A stretch of DNA of 64,000 bases from Dermabacter vaginalis (lineage in GTDB: Bacteria > Actinomycetota > Actinomycetes > Actinomycetales > Dermabacteraceae): contig NZ_CP012117.1 of NCBI RefSeq assembly GCF_001678905.1, positions 434,001-498,000 on the forward strand, in the 5' to 3' direction. A model generated the notes under the pieces. That model was not told the origin of the DNA. It saw only the letters and a list, made by a program, of their open reading frames with translations, and made no database searches. This document shows positions 1 through 11,890 of the stretch, one piece after another; within the stretch, counting starts at the first letter, position 1; each line of letters opens with the position of its first letter. The translations under genes and the position numbers were made by a program.

Positions 1-19
1 TCCCGGATCCCACCTTCTC

Positions 20-91
20 GGATTGCATAGGGGTTGTGGGGGTTTGGATTGCACCCACTCCCGGATTGCAGAGGGGTTGTGGGGGTTTGGG
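20..91 (+). repeat. Two tandem copies of a G-rich intergenic repeat
   Basis: Two near-identical units (20-47 and 63-91) share the core TAGGGGTTGTGGGGGTTT preceded by GGATTGCA; the second has AG where the first has TA. Related units occur at 57326-57350, 57482-57507 and three times between 63245 and 63383, all outside genes. The function is unknown. Confidence 0.8.
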
Positions 92-103
92 GTGCACGTG
101 AAG

Positions 104-130
104 CTAGCACTCAGCTTTGACGAGTGCTAA
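104..130 (+). promoter_or_regulatory. CIRCE operator 1 (HrcA site) upstream of groES
   Basis: CTAGCACTC, nine bases, then GAGTGCTAA matches the CIRCE consensus TTAGCACTC-N9-GAGTGCTAA with one mismatch. It overlaps the -35 hexamer, so bound HrcA repressor would block RNA polymerase. Confidence 0.93.
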
Positions 131-145
131 CCGGCACACTAGTGT
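117..145 (+). promoter_or_regulatory. groESL promoter
   Basis: TTGACG (117-122) and TAGTGT (140-145) are separated by 17 bases, a good sigma-70/SigA-type arrangement. Transcription should start near 152, giving a leader of roughly 120 nt before groES. The -35 lies inside CIRCE 1 and CIRCE 2 covers the predicted start region. Confidence 0.75.
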
Positions 146-153
146 GGAACCCG

Positions 154-180
154 TTGGCAGTCTCAGCGCGAGAGTGCCAA
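154..180 (+). promoter_or_regulatory. CIRCE operator 2 (HrcA site) at the groES transcription start
   Basis: TTGGCAGTC, nine bases, then GAGTGCCAA is a second CIRCE-like inverted repeat with the exact 9-nt spacer. It is more diverged than the first. It lies immediately downstream of the -10, 24 bases after the first operator. Confidence 0.8.
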
Positions 181-273
181 ATGGTGCGCCGGGTTGCTCG
201 GCACCGCGACGACGAGCATCCCACCGAGGCACACCCGTCAACTTCACATTGATAAAAGAAGGAGTGAGGTCGC

Positions 274-2167
<1,894 letters not shown>

Positions 2168-2191
2168 GCAACCGTCGGACCTCATCTCACT

Positions 2192-2232
2192 CGCCCCGCT
2201 TCTTGAGCTTTTTCGAGGAGCGGGGCGTATTC
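2192..2232 (+). terminator. Rho-independent terminator after groEL
   Basis: CGCCCCGCT (2192-2200) pairs with AGCGGGGCG (2219-2227), and the stem extends inward through CTTGA/TCGAG. The T-run after the stem is weak. Confidence 0.7.
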
Positions 2233-2320
2233 TTGGCGAAGCGCACTCGAAGTGTGCCGAGCGCGCCCGCGCACGCCAAAGCCTGACCTGCCGATACTTG
2301 CGAGAGGGAGAGGGGACTGC

Positions 2321-3064
2321 ATGAGCGCTGTGTCTCAATCACCCTCGCGAAGCACGTCGAATCGCGTGCCATCGGCCGAGGAGCCGATGACTCGCAAGGG
2401 TGGGAAGCCCCACAAAATCGTGATGCGGCCGAGCCCCGCGGCCATGAGTGCCGCCCTCCTCGCAGCGATCGTGTTTACGGTGCTGCTCGAGTTCCTCGTG
2501 GGCATTAGTTTCATCGGGCAGAGCTTGTGGAGCGATCCGCGCCTCTTCCATGACCACTGGTTCACCCTTCCGCTGTACGGGTGGTTCGCGGTCGTGGCTC
2601 TTGCCATCGTTGCCCTGCTCCGGATCCTCACGCAGTGCGTTGTGCTCTACGAGGATCGCCTCAAGGTGCGCGGTCTTTTCCGCATTCCTCGTTCGGCGAA
2701 GTGGAGTGCGCTTTCCGGGATTTGGCTCGTGCGAGATATCTACCGTGGGAAAGAACCTCGCGACCCCGTGGAAACCGAGGTTGATGCTTTCGATGCCGCC
2801 CTCATCATGCGTTCACACACGAGCCGCGTGGCGAACCTTTCAGGCGCGTTCTATGGCACGCGCGCGCAGTCGATTCTCGTGCGGGAAGCGGAGGAGCGCG
2901 GCGTGAAGGTCGAAAACATTGACCACGCACGGCCGGGTGAACTCGCGCGTATGATGCCGGGCTCGCTCTCATTCATCGATCGCCACCCGAATCTTTCTGT
3001 GCTCGCGATCGTCGCGTTTTATGCAGCACATAACGTTTTGACGTTCATGATCTGGGGGATCTGA
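2321..3064 (+). CDS. Membrane protein with a probable bacterial PH-like domain
   Basis: The 247-residue protein has a Ser/Arg-rich cytoplasmic N-terminus of about 40 residues. Two hydrophobic helices follow (AALLAAIVFTVLLEFLVG and WFAVVALAIVALLRILT), then a soluble middle and a final helix near the C-terminus. The stretch after the second helix (CVVLYEDRLKVRGLFRIPRSAKWSALSGIWLV) reads like the bacterial PH domains found in actinobacterial membrane proteins; this assignment is by pattern only. The ATG at 2321 is preferred because GAGAGGGGA lies just upstream. The function is unknown. It is separated from groEL by a terminator. Confidence 0.7.
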   Translation: MSAVSQSPSRSTSNRVPSAEEPMTRKGGKPHKIVMRPSPAAMSAALLAAIVFTVLLEFLVGISFIGQSLWSDPRLFHDHWFTLPLYGWFAVVALAIVALLRILTQCVVLYEDRLKVRGLFRIPRSAKWSALSGIWLVRDIYRGKEPRDPVETEVDAFDAALIMRSHTSRVANLSGAFYGTRAQSILVREAEERGVKVENIDHARPGELARMMPGSLSFIDRHPNLSVLAIVAFYAAHNVLTFMIWGI

Positions 3065-3093
3065 GGCCACCGGTTCCTTGGCACAATGGAACC

Positions 3094-4071
3094 ATGCCTG
3101 CCCGCCGTACTAAGCGTTTTACTCGCCCGCCCCTGCCGCAACGGGGTGGGCTCGATGCCGTGCGGGTGGTGGCAACGCCGCGTGAAGTAGGTCGGCCCGT
3201 GGGGGAGGTTTTGCTCGAGCGGTTCCCGGCGCTCGGTTCGGTGGAGGCGCGTGACCTCGGTGAGCGTTTCACCGCGGGGGAGTTCGTGGATCAGCTCGGT
3301 GAGCCGTGGGGCGAGACCGAGGCGGTGACGCGTGCGCGCGAGGTGTTCTTTCACAGAGAGCTCGCCCCCGAGGAGGTTGAGCCGCGCGAGATTCCCGTGG
3401 TGTTCGAAGATGAGCATCTGCTTGTGGTCGCGAAGCCGCGCGACATGGCGAGTATTCCGCGCGGCGAGCATGTGCGCCGCAGTGCGCTCGTGCGGCTGCG
3501 GGTGGCGCATGCTCTCCCTGAGCTCTCGCCGATTCACCGGCTCGATAAACAAACCGGTGGGATCCTTGTGCTGTCGAAGATTCCCGAGGAGCGTGGCGCT
3601 TACCAGCAGCTTTTTGCGCGCGGGGAAGTCCGAAAGCGTTACGTGGCGTGGGTGGAGGGGGATTTTCCGACGCTTGCCAGTCTCGAGCGCGGCCCGCTTG
3701 AGATTCGTGAGCCCATAGTGAAGAGGCACGGTGATCTTTGGGCGCACATCGATTCCGAGGGAAAAGAGGCGTGGACGAGTGTGCGAATGCTGCGGCGGGA
3801 GGCTGGCAGCCGTCGGACTTTGCTGAGCCTGACTCCGCACACGGGCCGCACCCACCAGTTGCGTGTGCACCTCGCCCACGTGGGCCTGCCCATCGTGGGG
3901 GATGAACTGTATCCCGCACCTGCGCCCGATCCGCTCACGGGGGAGCGTTACCGCAGGGAGGTGAGTGAGCCGCTCGCGCTGTGGAGTGTGCTTATGGCGT
4001 TTCATGATCCGGTGACGGGGGCGGAGCGCTGCTTCGAGTGGTGGCCACGGGAGGCGGAGAGCGATGAGTGA
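3094..4071 (+). CDS. RluA-family RNA pseudouridine synthase
   Basis: The 325-residue protein isomerises uridine to pseudouridine in rRNA or tRNA; the exact target is not readable. The catalytic motif PIHRLDKQTGGILVLSK contains the invariant Asp of HRLD, and the second conserved block HTGRTHQLRVHLAHVGLPIVGD follows. The N-terminal ~85 residues may form a small accessory RNA-binding region. The start has no ribosome-binding site but CACAAT lies six bases upstream, matching the leaderless pattern seen elsewhere here. The stop overlaps the next gene by 8 bases, so the two are co-transcribed. Confidence 0.9.
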   Translation: MPARRTKRFTRPPLPQRGGLDAVRVVATPREVGRPVGEVLLERFPALGSVEARDLGERFTAGEFVDQLGEPWGETEAVTRAREVFFHRELAPEEVEPREIPVVFEDEHLLVVAKPRDMASIPRGEHVRRSALVRLRVAHALPELSPIHRLDKQTGGILVLSKIPEERGAYQQLFARGEVRKRYVAWVEGDFPTLASLERGPLEIREPIVKRHGDLWAHIDSEGKEAWTSVRMLRREAGSRRTLLSLTPHTGRTHQLRVHLAHVGLPIVGDELYPAPAPDPLTGERYRREVSEPLALWSVLMAFHDPVTGAERCFEWWPREAESDE

Positions 4072-4702
4072 GCAGATCACCGCGCGCGTGAGGGGTACTG
4101 ACGTGGCGCTTGGACCCACTTTTGCCGCGCGCCTCGTGCCGTGGCTCAGGTGGGGCGCGCCGCTGCTTTCCGCGGTGTTCTTGCCGGTCACGGGGCTGTA
4201 TGTGCATCGCGAGTTGTGGTGGCCGTGGTGGGCTGCTCTTCCCGCAGCATGGGCTGCGGGGTGGGTGCTGCTCGCGCTTCTCATGCTTGCGGTGCTTCTT
4301 CTCACGCACCGCACGACCTGGTGGAACCGGGAGTCGGGGCGCGTGCACAGGGGGCGGCAGTGGTGTGACGCCGCGCATGTGCGGGCGGTGGTCCCGGATT
4401 TTCGTCCGCAGGGTGTCACGGTGCTCGAAGCGGGGGAGGAAGGCCGACGCCTGCTTATCCCCTATAGCGGCTGGGACGATCGCAGTTACGAGGGGATCGC
4501 CGAGTTTGAGCGGCATGTGTGCGGTGCGGCGAGCCCCTCGCGGCGGGAGTTACTTGCACGCGATCGTGCCGCCCGAAAGTCTTGGCAAAATCGCGCCCTC
4601 GCGAAACGGTACGCGATGACCTGGCGCGAGGAGTTTGAGGATCCGCACGTGTTTCTTGAAGCATTTGATGCGCGCAGGAAGGAACTGGCAAGGCGACGGC
4701 GC

Positions 4703-4705
<3 letters not shown>
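4064..4705 (+). CDS. Small membrane protein of unknown function
   Basis: The 213-residue protein has two adjacent hydrophobic segments around residues 30-85 (WGAPLLSAVFLPVTGLYV and AGWVLLALLMLAVLLLT) and a charged, Arg-rich C-terminal half. I do not recognise the family. It overlaps the pseudouridine synthase gene by 8 bases and its TAA stop forms part of the probable guaB -10 element. Confidence 0.7.
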
Positions 4706-6211
<1,506 letters not shown>

Positions 6212-6225
6212 GGCTTCGGTGGTGC

Positions 6226-6266
6226 GGGGGCGAAGGCTTGTGGTGCCTTCGCCCCTTCTGATTTTT
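6226..6266 (+). terminator. Terminator after guaB
   Basis: GGGGCGAAGGC (6227-6237) pairs perfectly with GCCTTCGCCCC (6245-6255) across a 7-base loop, followed by TTCTGATTTTT. Confidence 0.85.
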
Positions 6267-6303
6267 CTCCCGCTGCGACCCTAAAGTGGTGAAGCTGTTT
6301 CTC

Positions 6304-6370
6304 TGAAGTGGTGAAAAATCGCCGCCACACGGAGAAATTCCAGGGTCTAACGCCGTTTTTCACCACTTCC
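6304..6370. repeat. 67-bp interspersed palindromic element, copy 1
   Basis: The outer arms GAAGTGGTGAA and TTCACCACTTC are inverted repeats enclosing AATCGCCGCC and TCTAACGC. A second copy of the same length and layout sits at 34594-34660. An extra half-site AAAGTGGTGAA occurs just upstream, near 6282. Both copies are intergenic. Confidence 0.8.
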
Positions 6371-6380
6371 AGGATCGGCT

Positions 6381-6468
6381 GGGGTGACAGGTGGATACCG
6401 GGGGGTGGCAGGTGGAAGCCGGGGGGGTGACAGGTGGAAGCCGGGGGTGGCAGTCGAAGCCGGGCTGG
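6381..6468 (+). repeat. G-rich tandem repeat of about 20-22 bp units
   Basis: Four imperfect units built on GGGGTGACAGGTGGAAGCC run in tandem and contain several runs of four to seven G. The block lies between the convergent ends of guaB and the ABC transporter gene. It could form G-quadruplexes; no coding function is apparent. Confidence 0.7.
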
Positions 6469-6510
6469 GGTGAGGCAGTGCCGCCCCGATGGTATGGGCT
6501 CGCCCAAGGG

Positions 6511-9500
6511 CTACTCGGAACGGAGCGCTTCGACCGGGTCCTGCCTCGCCGCCCTACCCGAGGGGATCACGCCCGCGAGCACGGTGAGCAGCACCGAGAT
6601 CGCCACGAGAATGACGCCCGCAACGGGCGGCAGGCTCGCAATGTTCTCCACGTCGAATTTTTGCTCGACGATGATGTTCGCCGGAATACACAGCAGAAGC
6701 GTGACGCCAACGCCGATAAGACCCGCGAGAAGCCCCTCGATCACGGTTTCCGCATTGAATACGTGGCGAACGTCGGCCTTTGACGCCCCCACCGCACGCA
6801 GGATGCCAATTTCCTTGCGCCGCTCGAGCACGGAAATATAGGTGATGATGGCGATCATGATCGAGGAGACCACGAGCGAGATCGACACGAACGCGATGAG
6901 CATCCACGTGATGACGTTGATGATGCTCGTGACCGAGCTCATGAGCATGCCCACCATGTCGGTGTAGACGATCTCCTTGTTCTTCTCGCCCCGCGCTTTG
7001 GCCTGTGCATTGTAGGAGTCGAGAATGGCCTTGACCTTGTCCTTGTCCTTGAAACTCGCAGGGTAAATATCGACTTGATCGGGACTCGTGCGGTCAGCCC
7101 AGCCGAGCTTTTCGAGATTGTCCTCGTAACTTGCCGCGCGCGTCGACACCATGGTCGACATGAACGCCGCGAGCTCTTCTTCGTCCATGTTCATCTCGAA
7201 CGCGTCGGCGAATTTCTCCGGGTCGACGCTCATGGCCTTCGCGAAGTTCTCGCCCATCTGGGACATCGCGCCATTGATCTGGCTCTCGATTTCACTTTGC
7301 AGCGCGGTCATGTACTGCTGCATCATCGCGCCGATGGCGTTCGTCAAATACCCGCCAATGGCCTGTTGAATTTGGCTTGCGAGGGCGCCGCCGAGCTGCG
7401 TGGAAAGCTGTTCGGCGATGGCGTTCGAAAGATCGCTGCTCACCGCCGAGGAAATCTCCTGGAGCGCCGGGTCCTCACCGAGAGCATCGGAAAGCTGCTG
7501 CTCGAGAAGCTCCCGATTGACGACCCGATCGGAGTTCGAAATCTCCTCGATCTTCGCGCGGACCTCGTCGGTTTGGAGATACTCGAGCACTACTTCGGCC
7601 GTGTCCCTGTCGGGAATCTGGTCACCGTCGGAATCGGCATGGGCCGCGTAATATGTCTGGAAACCCTGGATGAGCGCACCCGCTTCGCCGCTGAGGTACT
7701 CGCCGGCACCCGGCTGAATCACCTCGCCTTCAAGTGCTTTCGCAAGGACGCCCGGGAGGTCGATATCGGCGAGCTGAGGGTAGCGGGCCGTGAGATCGGC
7801 AAGGTCGAGATCCCCCACGTCCACGTTCGGGCTTCCGACGGCTGCCGCGCTCGGATCGAGACTCGAGAGGTCAAGGTCGCTCATGTCGAAGGAGCCGGGG
7901 TCGAGGTTCGGCTGAGGCATTGAACTGAGGTCGAGCCCGCCGAGGTCCATCTGGAGCTTCGACTCGTCGATCTGGAATGCGCCGCGGATCTTCTCTTGGT
8001 CGACCGTAAACAGGGAGCTCATATCGAAGTCGTCGCCCTGATCGTCGTTTTTGAGTTCGTCGAATGTCTTTCCGGTGAAAACGTCGACATCGGGATGCGC
8101 CCGCTGCTCGTGGACGATCTCGGACTGGGCAGCTTCGGTGATGACCTCGTCCGTGAGGGCGGGGAGATAGGAGATACCCTGCTGGAGCGCGCCCATGTCC
8201 TCACCCTCGTTCGGGCGCACGATCCCCACGACCCTGAGGCGCTCGCCCTTGTCGATTTTTTCGCGCATAAAGTCGGCGTCGTTGCTGCGGTCGATCCACG
8301 TGCCCGTGTCGTCGTTGTGGGTGTAGGTCTCGAAGGCATTCACGCGAGAAAATTCGGTGCCAATGATCTGATCGAAGGCGTATTCGCCTGGCTTTGTGGA
8401 GGCTTTCTCACCCGAGGAACCGTCGGAATCTCCCGTGGCCCGGCCCGCCTGCATGTTCTCCATCATCTCGTCGAGTTTCGCGTGATCTTTGAGCCCGAAC
8501 GTGTATTCGTAAAGATCGGGCATCTCACCGTTTTCGTCGAGAACGAGCACGAGTTCGCGAGAATTCTTGGGCCAGTGCCCGCTGAGAACCCGGTATTTCG
8601 ACGTGTAAAGATCGGTGTTCGCGGGTAGCTGCCTAAAGGCGTTCATGGAGAACATGGAGCTCGCGGGGCTCATGGAAAAGCCGCCCGCATACTGGGAGAA
8701 CGCCTGCTCGGGGTGCACCTGCACCGGTTTGTCGGTGCCGAGCGCATAGATCTGAGGTTCGGCCGCATACGAGTATTCGATCGCCTTGACGTAGGAGTTG
8801 ATCCCTCCGCCGTTAGCGTCGAAATACTTCTTGAGGGAGGCGAGATCGTTAGTGCTCGTCGAATTCATCGAGCGCGTGTACATCTCCACGGCGCGCACCG
8901 TGTTCGCTTTTTCTTCGCCCTTGGGCTCGGCATTCGCGAGTCCCGATTCCATCGAGACCCCCGTTTTTTGGATGCTGAGCGGGTAGTTCGCGAGCGCGTT
9001 TTCCTCGGTTTTATCGATGTAGCTGTTGACGCCGTTGGCGAGCGCGAGAATCGCGGCAATGCCGATAATGCCGATCGAGCCCGCGAACGAGGTCATGAGC
9101 GTACGGCCTTTTTTCGTCATGAGGTTGTTGAAGCTCAGCATGAGCGCCGTGAGAGGCCCCATTCGCGTGTTGCGCGTGGGCTTCGCCGCGCGCGTTTCCT
9201 CAAGGGCCGGATCGAATGGAGCGGAATCGCCCACGACCTGACCGTCGGCGAATTCCACGACGCGCGTGGCGTACTCGTGGGCGAGTTCGGGGTTGTGGGT
9301 CACCATGATGACGAGGCGGTCGCTCGCGACCTCCCGAAGAAGATCCATGACCTGAACGGAGGTTTCGGAGTCGAGTGCGCCCGTGGGTTCGTCGGCGAGG
9401 AGGATCTCGGGGTCGTTGATGAGGGCGCGCGCGATCGCGACGCGCTGCATCTGCCCGCCCGAAAGTTGGCTTGGTTTTTTGTGAACGTGATCGCGAAGGC

Positions 9501-9888
9501 CCACTTTGGTGAGGGCGTCGAGCGCGCGCTCGCGGCGCGCAGAGCGGCCGACGCCTGAGAGCGTGAGAGCGAGCTCAACGTTCGCGAGGACGCTCTGGTG
9601 GGGGATGAGGTTGTAGCTCTGGAACACGAAACCGATGCGGTTATTGCGGTAGCGATCCCAGTCGCGGTCTTTGAAGTTTTTCGTGGAAATCCCGTCGATC
9701 ACGAGGTCACCGGAATCGAAGTGATCGAGGCCTCCAACGACGTTGAGCATCGTGGTCTTTCCGGAGCCGGACTGCCCGAGGATCGCCACGAATTCATTGT
9801 CGCGGAAGGCAACGTTCACGCCCGCGAGGGCGACCTGCGTGAAGGATCCGGTGGTGTAAGACTTCGTGATGTTGTGGAGTTCGAGCAC
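6511..9888 (-). CDS. ABC transporter, fused ATPase and FtsX/MacB-like permease with giant ectodomain
   Basis: The 1125-residue protein joins an N-terminal ABC ATPase (about residues 1-230) to a permease. The ATPase has Walker [10 protein letters not shown] at 38-46, the signature [15 protein letters not shown] and Walker [14 protein letters not shown] first membrane helix follows ([21 protein letters not shown]). Then comes an extracellular region of roughly 650 residues, and three C-terminal helices with the FtsX-type stretch [23 protein letters not shown]. This is the LolD/MacB plan used for antimicrobial-peptide or lipoprotein-type export or mechanotransmission; the substrate is unknown. 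The ectodomain carries a Ca-binding-like DSDGDQIPD motif and long Ala/Gln-rich helices. GTG at 9888 is chosen because the ATPase domain begins there and GGAGAG lies just upstream. Confidence 0.88.
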   Translation of the reverse strand: MLELHNITKSYTTGSFTQVALAGVNVAFRDNEFVAILGQSGSGKTTMLNVVGGLDHFDSGDLVIDGISTKNFKDRDWDRYRNNRIGFVFQSYNLIPHQSVLANVELALTLSGVGRSARRERALDALTKVGLRDHVHKKPSQLSGGQMQRVAIARALINDPEILLADEPTGALDSETSVQVMDLLREVASDRLVIMVTHNPELAHEYATRVVEFADGQVVGDSAPFDPALEETRAAKPTRNTRMGPLTALMLSFNNLMTKKGRTLMTSFAGSIGIIGIAAILALANGVNSYIDKTEENALANYPLSIQKTGVSMESGLANAEPKGEEKANTVRAVEMYTRSMNSTSTNDLASLKKYFDANGGGINSYVKAIEYSYAAEPQIYALGTDKPVQVHPEQAFSQYAGGFSMSPASSMFSMNAFRQLPANTDLYTSKYRVLSGHWPKNSRELVLVLDENGEMPDLYEYTFGLKDHAKLDEMMENMQAGRATGDSDGSSGEKASTKPGEYAFDQIIGTEFSRVNAFETYTHNDDTGTWIDRSNDADFMREKIDKGERLRVVGIVRPNEGEDMGALQQGISYLPALTDEVITEAAQSEIVHEQRAHPDVDVFTGKTFDELKNDDQGDDFDMSSLFTVDQEKIRGAFQIDESKLQMDLGGLDLSSMPQPNLDPGSFDMSDLDLSSLDPSAAAVGSPNVDVGDLDLADLTARYPQLADIDLPGVLAKALEGEVIQPGAGEYLSGEAGALIQGFQTYYAAHADSDGDQIPDRDTAEVVLEYLQTDEVRAKIEEISNSDRVVNRELLEQQLSDALGEDPALQEISSAVSSDLSNAIAEQLSTQLGGALASQIQQAIGGYLTNAIGAMMQQYMTALQSEIESQINGAMSQMGENFAKAMSVDPEKFADAFEMNMDEEELAAFMSTMVSTRAASYEDNLEKLGWADRTSPDQVDIYPASFKDKDKVKAILDSYNAQAKARGEKNKEIVYTDMVGMLMSSVTSIINVITWMLIAFVSISLVVSSIMIAIITYISVLERRKEIGILRAVGASKADVRHVFNAETVIEGLLAGLIGVGVTLLLCIPANIIVEQKFDVENIASLPPVAGVILVAISVLLTVLAGVIPSGRAARQDPVEALRSE

Positions 9889-9973
9889 GGCTCTCCAATG
9901 GCGAACGGCGGGGACTTCCTCGCGGGGGTATCTCCATCGTAGGTGCGTGGAGTTTAAATGTCTCACCCCCGCG

Positions 9974-9979
9974 TAGGCT
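9974..9979 (+). promoter_or_regulatory. Leaderless -10 element of the exonuclease gene
   Basis: TAGGCT ends six bases before the ATG at 9986 and there is no ribosome-binding site. Confidence 0.55.
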
Positions 9980-9985
9980 TGTGAC

Positions 9986-10690
9986 ATGAGTTGGATTGAC
10001 GGCCCGATGCTGGGCTTTGATACGGAAACGACGGGCACGGATACGGCGAATGATCGCATCGTGACCGCGGCGCTCGTGTTCTCCACGGGGCCGGGCCGCG
10101 AGGGGGAAACGATCGCCACGTGGCTCATCAACCCGGGCATGGAGATCCCCGAGCAGGCCTCGCGCGTGCACGGCATCTCGAGTGAGCACGCGCGCGCCTA
10201 CGGCATGGAGCCTACGCCCGCGCTCGAAGAAATCGCACTCCGCATCGTCGAATGCCTCGAACAGGGCGCACCGATCGTCGCGTTCAACGGCGGATTCGAT
10301 CTTTCGATCATCGAAGCGGAACTTCGCCGCAATAACCTTCCCACGCTCGAGGATCGTCTTGGCCGTGCGATCGCGCCGGTGGTGGATCCGCTCGTTCTCG
10401 ATCGCGGGCTTGATCGCTACCGCAAGGGCAAGCGCAACCTCTCGACCCTCATGGAGGTGTACGGCGTGGAGGAGCCGGAAGGCAATATGCATACGGCCGA
10501 TGTCGATGTGTCCATGACCCTCGATGTGCTGCGGGCGATGGCGAAGAAGCACACGGTGATCGCCGAGAGCGACCTCGCCGAACTCCACAAGAAGCAAATC
10601 GAATTGCATCGCGCGTGGGCGGAAAACTTCATCGAGTACCTGAAGCGCCAGGGCAAAACACCCGACGTCAATCCCGTGTGGCCTCTGTAG
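9986..10690 (+). CDS. DnaQ-like 3'-5' exonuclease (DEDDh family)
   Basis: The 234-residue protein is a stand-alone proofreading-type exonuclease. Exo I is the N-terminal DTETTGTD, Exo II is around FNGGFDLSIIEAE, and Exo III is HTADVDVSM, supplying the metal-binding acidic residues and the catalytic His of the DEDDh class. It resembles DNA polymerase III epsilon-like exonucleases common in actinobacteria, but no polymerase-binding tail is obvious, so the partner and role (repair, proofreading or RNA turnover) are open. Its TAG stop is part of the predicted -10 of guaB3. Confidence 0.9.
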   Translation: MSWIDGPMLGFDTETTGTDTANDRIVTAALVFSTGPGREGETIATWLINPGMEIPEQASRVHGISSEHARAYGMEPTPALEEIALRIVECLEQGAPIVAFNGGFDLSIIEAELRRNNLPTLEDRLGRAIAPVVDPLVLDRGLDRYRKGKRNLSTLMEVYGVEEPEGNMHTADVDVSMTLDVLRAMAKKHTVIAESDLAELHKKQIELHRAWAENFIEYLKRQGKTPDVNPVWPL

Positions 10691-10693
10691 ACT
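10688..10693 (+). promoter_or_regulatory. Leaderless -10 element of guaB3
   Basis: TAGACT ends seven bases before the GTG start at 10701. The TAG is simultaneously the stop codon of the exonuclease gene. Confidence 0.55.
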
Positions 10694-10700
10694 GGAAACC

Positions 10701-11813
10701 GTGCAAAACGAAATCGAAATTGGACGCAATAAGCGGGGCCGCCGCACCTACGGCCTCGATGATGTAGCCGTGGTGCCCTCCCGCCGCACGCGGGATCCCG
10801 AGGACGTCTCGACCTCGTGGCAAGTGGATGCCTACCACTTCGACATCCCGATTTTCGCGGCCCCCATGGATTCCGTGATGAGCCCCGAAACGGCGATCCA
10901 GCTCGGCCAGTTCGGCGGGCTTGGCGTGCTCGATCTCGAGGGCCTGTGGACCCGCTACGAGAATCCCGAGCCGCTTCTCGAGGAGATCGCGCACCTTGAT
11001 CCTGGCGACGTGCACGGCCGCATCCGTGAAATCTATGCGGAGCCCATCAAGCCGGGCCTTATCCGCGAGCGCATCACGCAGCTTCGCGAAGCCGGCGTTG
11101 TGGCGGCGGGATCCCTCTCTCCGCAGCGCACTCAGGAGCACTGGAAGAGTGTCGTGGATGCGGGCGTGGACATCTTCTTCATTCGCGGCACGACCGTGAG
11201 CGCCGAGCACGTCTCGGGTAATCGCGAGCCGCTCAACCTCAAGCGCTTCATCTACGAGCTCGATGTTCCCGTGATCGTGGGCGGCTGCGCCACCTACACG
11301 GCGGCACTGCACCTCATGCGCACGGGCGCGGCGGGGGTTCTCGTGGGCTTCGGCGGCGGCGCGAGCCAAACGACGTGGGAGACCCTCGGCATTTCGGTAC
11401 CGCTCGCCTCTGCTGTCGCGGATGTCGCCGCAGCGCGCAGGGATTACATGGACGAGTCGGGCGGCCGGTACGTGCACGTGATTGCCGACGGCGGCCTGGG
11501 TCGCAGTGGCGACATCGTGAAAGCCATCGCGTGCGGGGCCGACGGCCTCATGGTCGGTGCTGCGCTTGCACGCGCCACCGAAGCTCCCGGTCGCGGCTTC
11601 CACTGGGGGAGCGAAGCGCACCACCCCACGATGCCGCGCGGTCACCGCGTCGAGGTTGGCCAGGTGGCGCCGCTCGAGCAGATTCTCTTTGGCCCGGGTC
11701 TCTCGGCCGATGGCACCACGAATCTTGTGGGCGCGCTGCGCCACGCGATGGCGACCACGGGCTACACGGACCTCAAGGAATTCCAGAAGGTCGAGGTCGT
11801 GACGACCCGCTAA
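10701..11813 (+). CDS. guaB3: GuaB3 family IMP dehydrogenase-related protein
   Basis: The 370-residue TIM-barrel protein belongs to the actinobacterial IMP-dehydrogenase-related group. It keeps the barrel landmarks PIFAAPMDSVMSPETAIQLGQFGGLGVLDLEG and VIADGGLGRSGDIVKAIACGADGLMVGAAL. It has no CBS pair, and the catalytic loop reads GFGGGASQTTWET, with no Cys at the position that gives Cys310 in GuaB of this window. Standard IMP dehydrogenase chemistry is therefore unlikely; GuaB3 proteins have no well-established activity that I can name. The family assignment is confident, the function is not. It ends at a bidirectional terminator shared with ackA. Confidence 0.88.
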   Translation: MQNEIEIGRNKRGRRTYGLDDVAVVPSRRTRDPEDVSTSWQVDAYHFDIPIFAAPMDSVMSPETAIQLGQFGGLGVLDLEGLWTRYENPEPLLEEIAHLDPGDVHGRIREIYAEPIKPGLIRERITQLREAGVVAAGSLSPQRTQEHWKSVVDAGVDIFFIRGTTVSAEHVSGNREPLNLKRFIYELDVPVIVGGCATYTAALHLMRTGAAGVLVGFGGGASQTTWETLGISVPLASAVADVAAARRDYMDESGGRYVHVIADGGLGRSGDIVKAIACGADGLMVGAALARATEAPGRGFHWGSEAHHPTMPRGHRVEVGQVAPLEQILFGPGLSADGTTNLVGALRHAMATTGYTDLKEFQKVEVVTTR

Positions 11814-11825
11814 TCCTCGAAAGAA

Positions 11826-11863
11826 AAATGGGGCTCGCCGTTGGTGGCGAGCCCCATTTTTGT
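11826..11863. terminator. Bidirectional terminator between guaB3 and ackA
   Basis: A perfect 12-bp stem (ATGGGGCTCGCC at 11829-11840 with GGCGAGCCCCAT at 11847-11858) is flanked by A-rich sequence on one side and TTTTT on the other. It can serve both convergent genes. Confidence 0.9.
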
Positions 11864-11890
11864 ACGGCAATGTGAGCCGTGTGGAGGCTG

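Noticed and set aside
92..273. HspR (HAIR) operator in the groES promoter
   Set aside because: No CTTGAGT-N7-ACTCAAG pair is present. Only CIRCE elements are seen.
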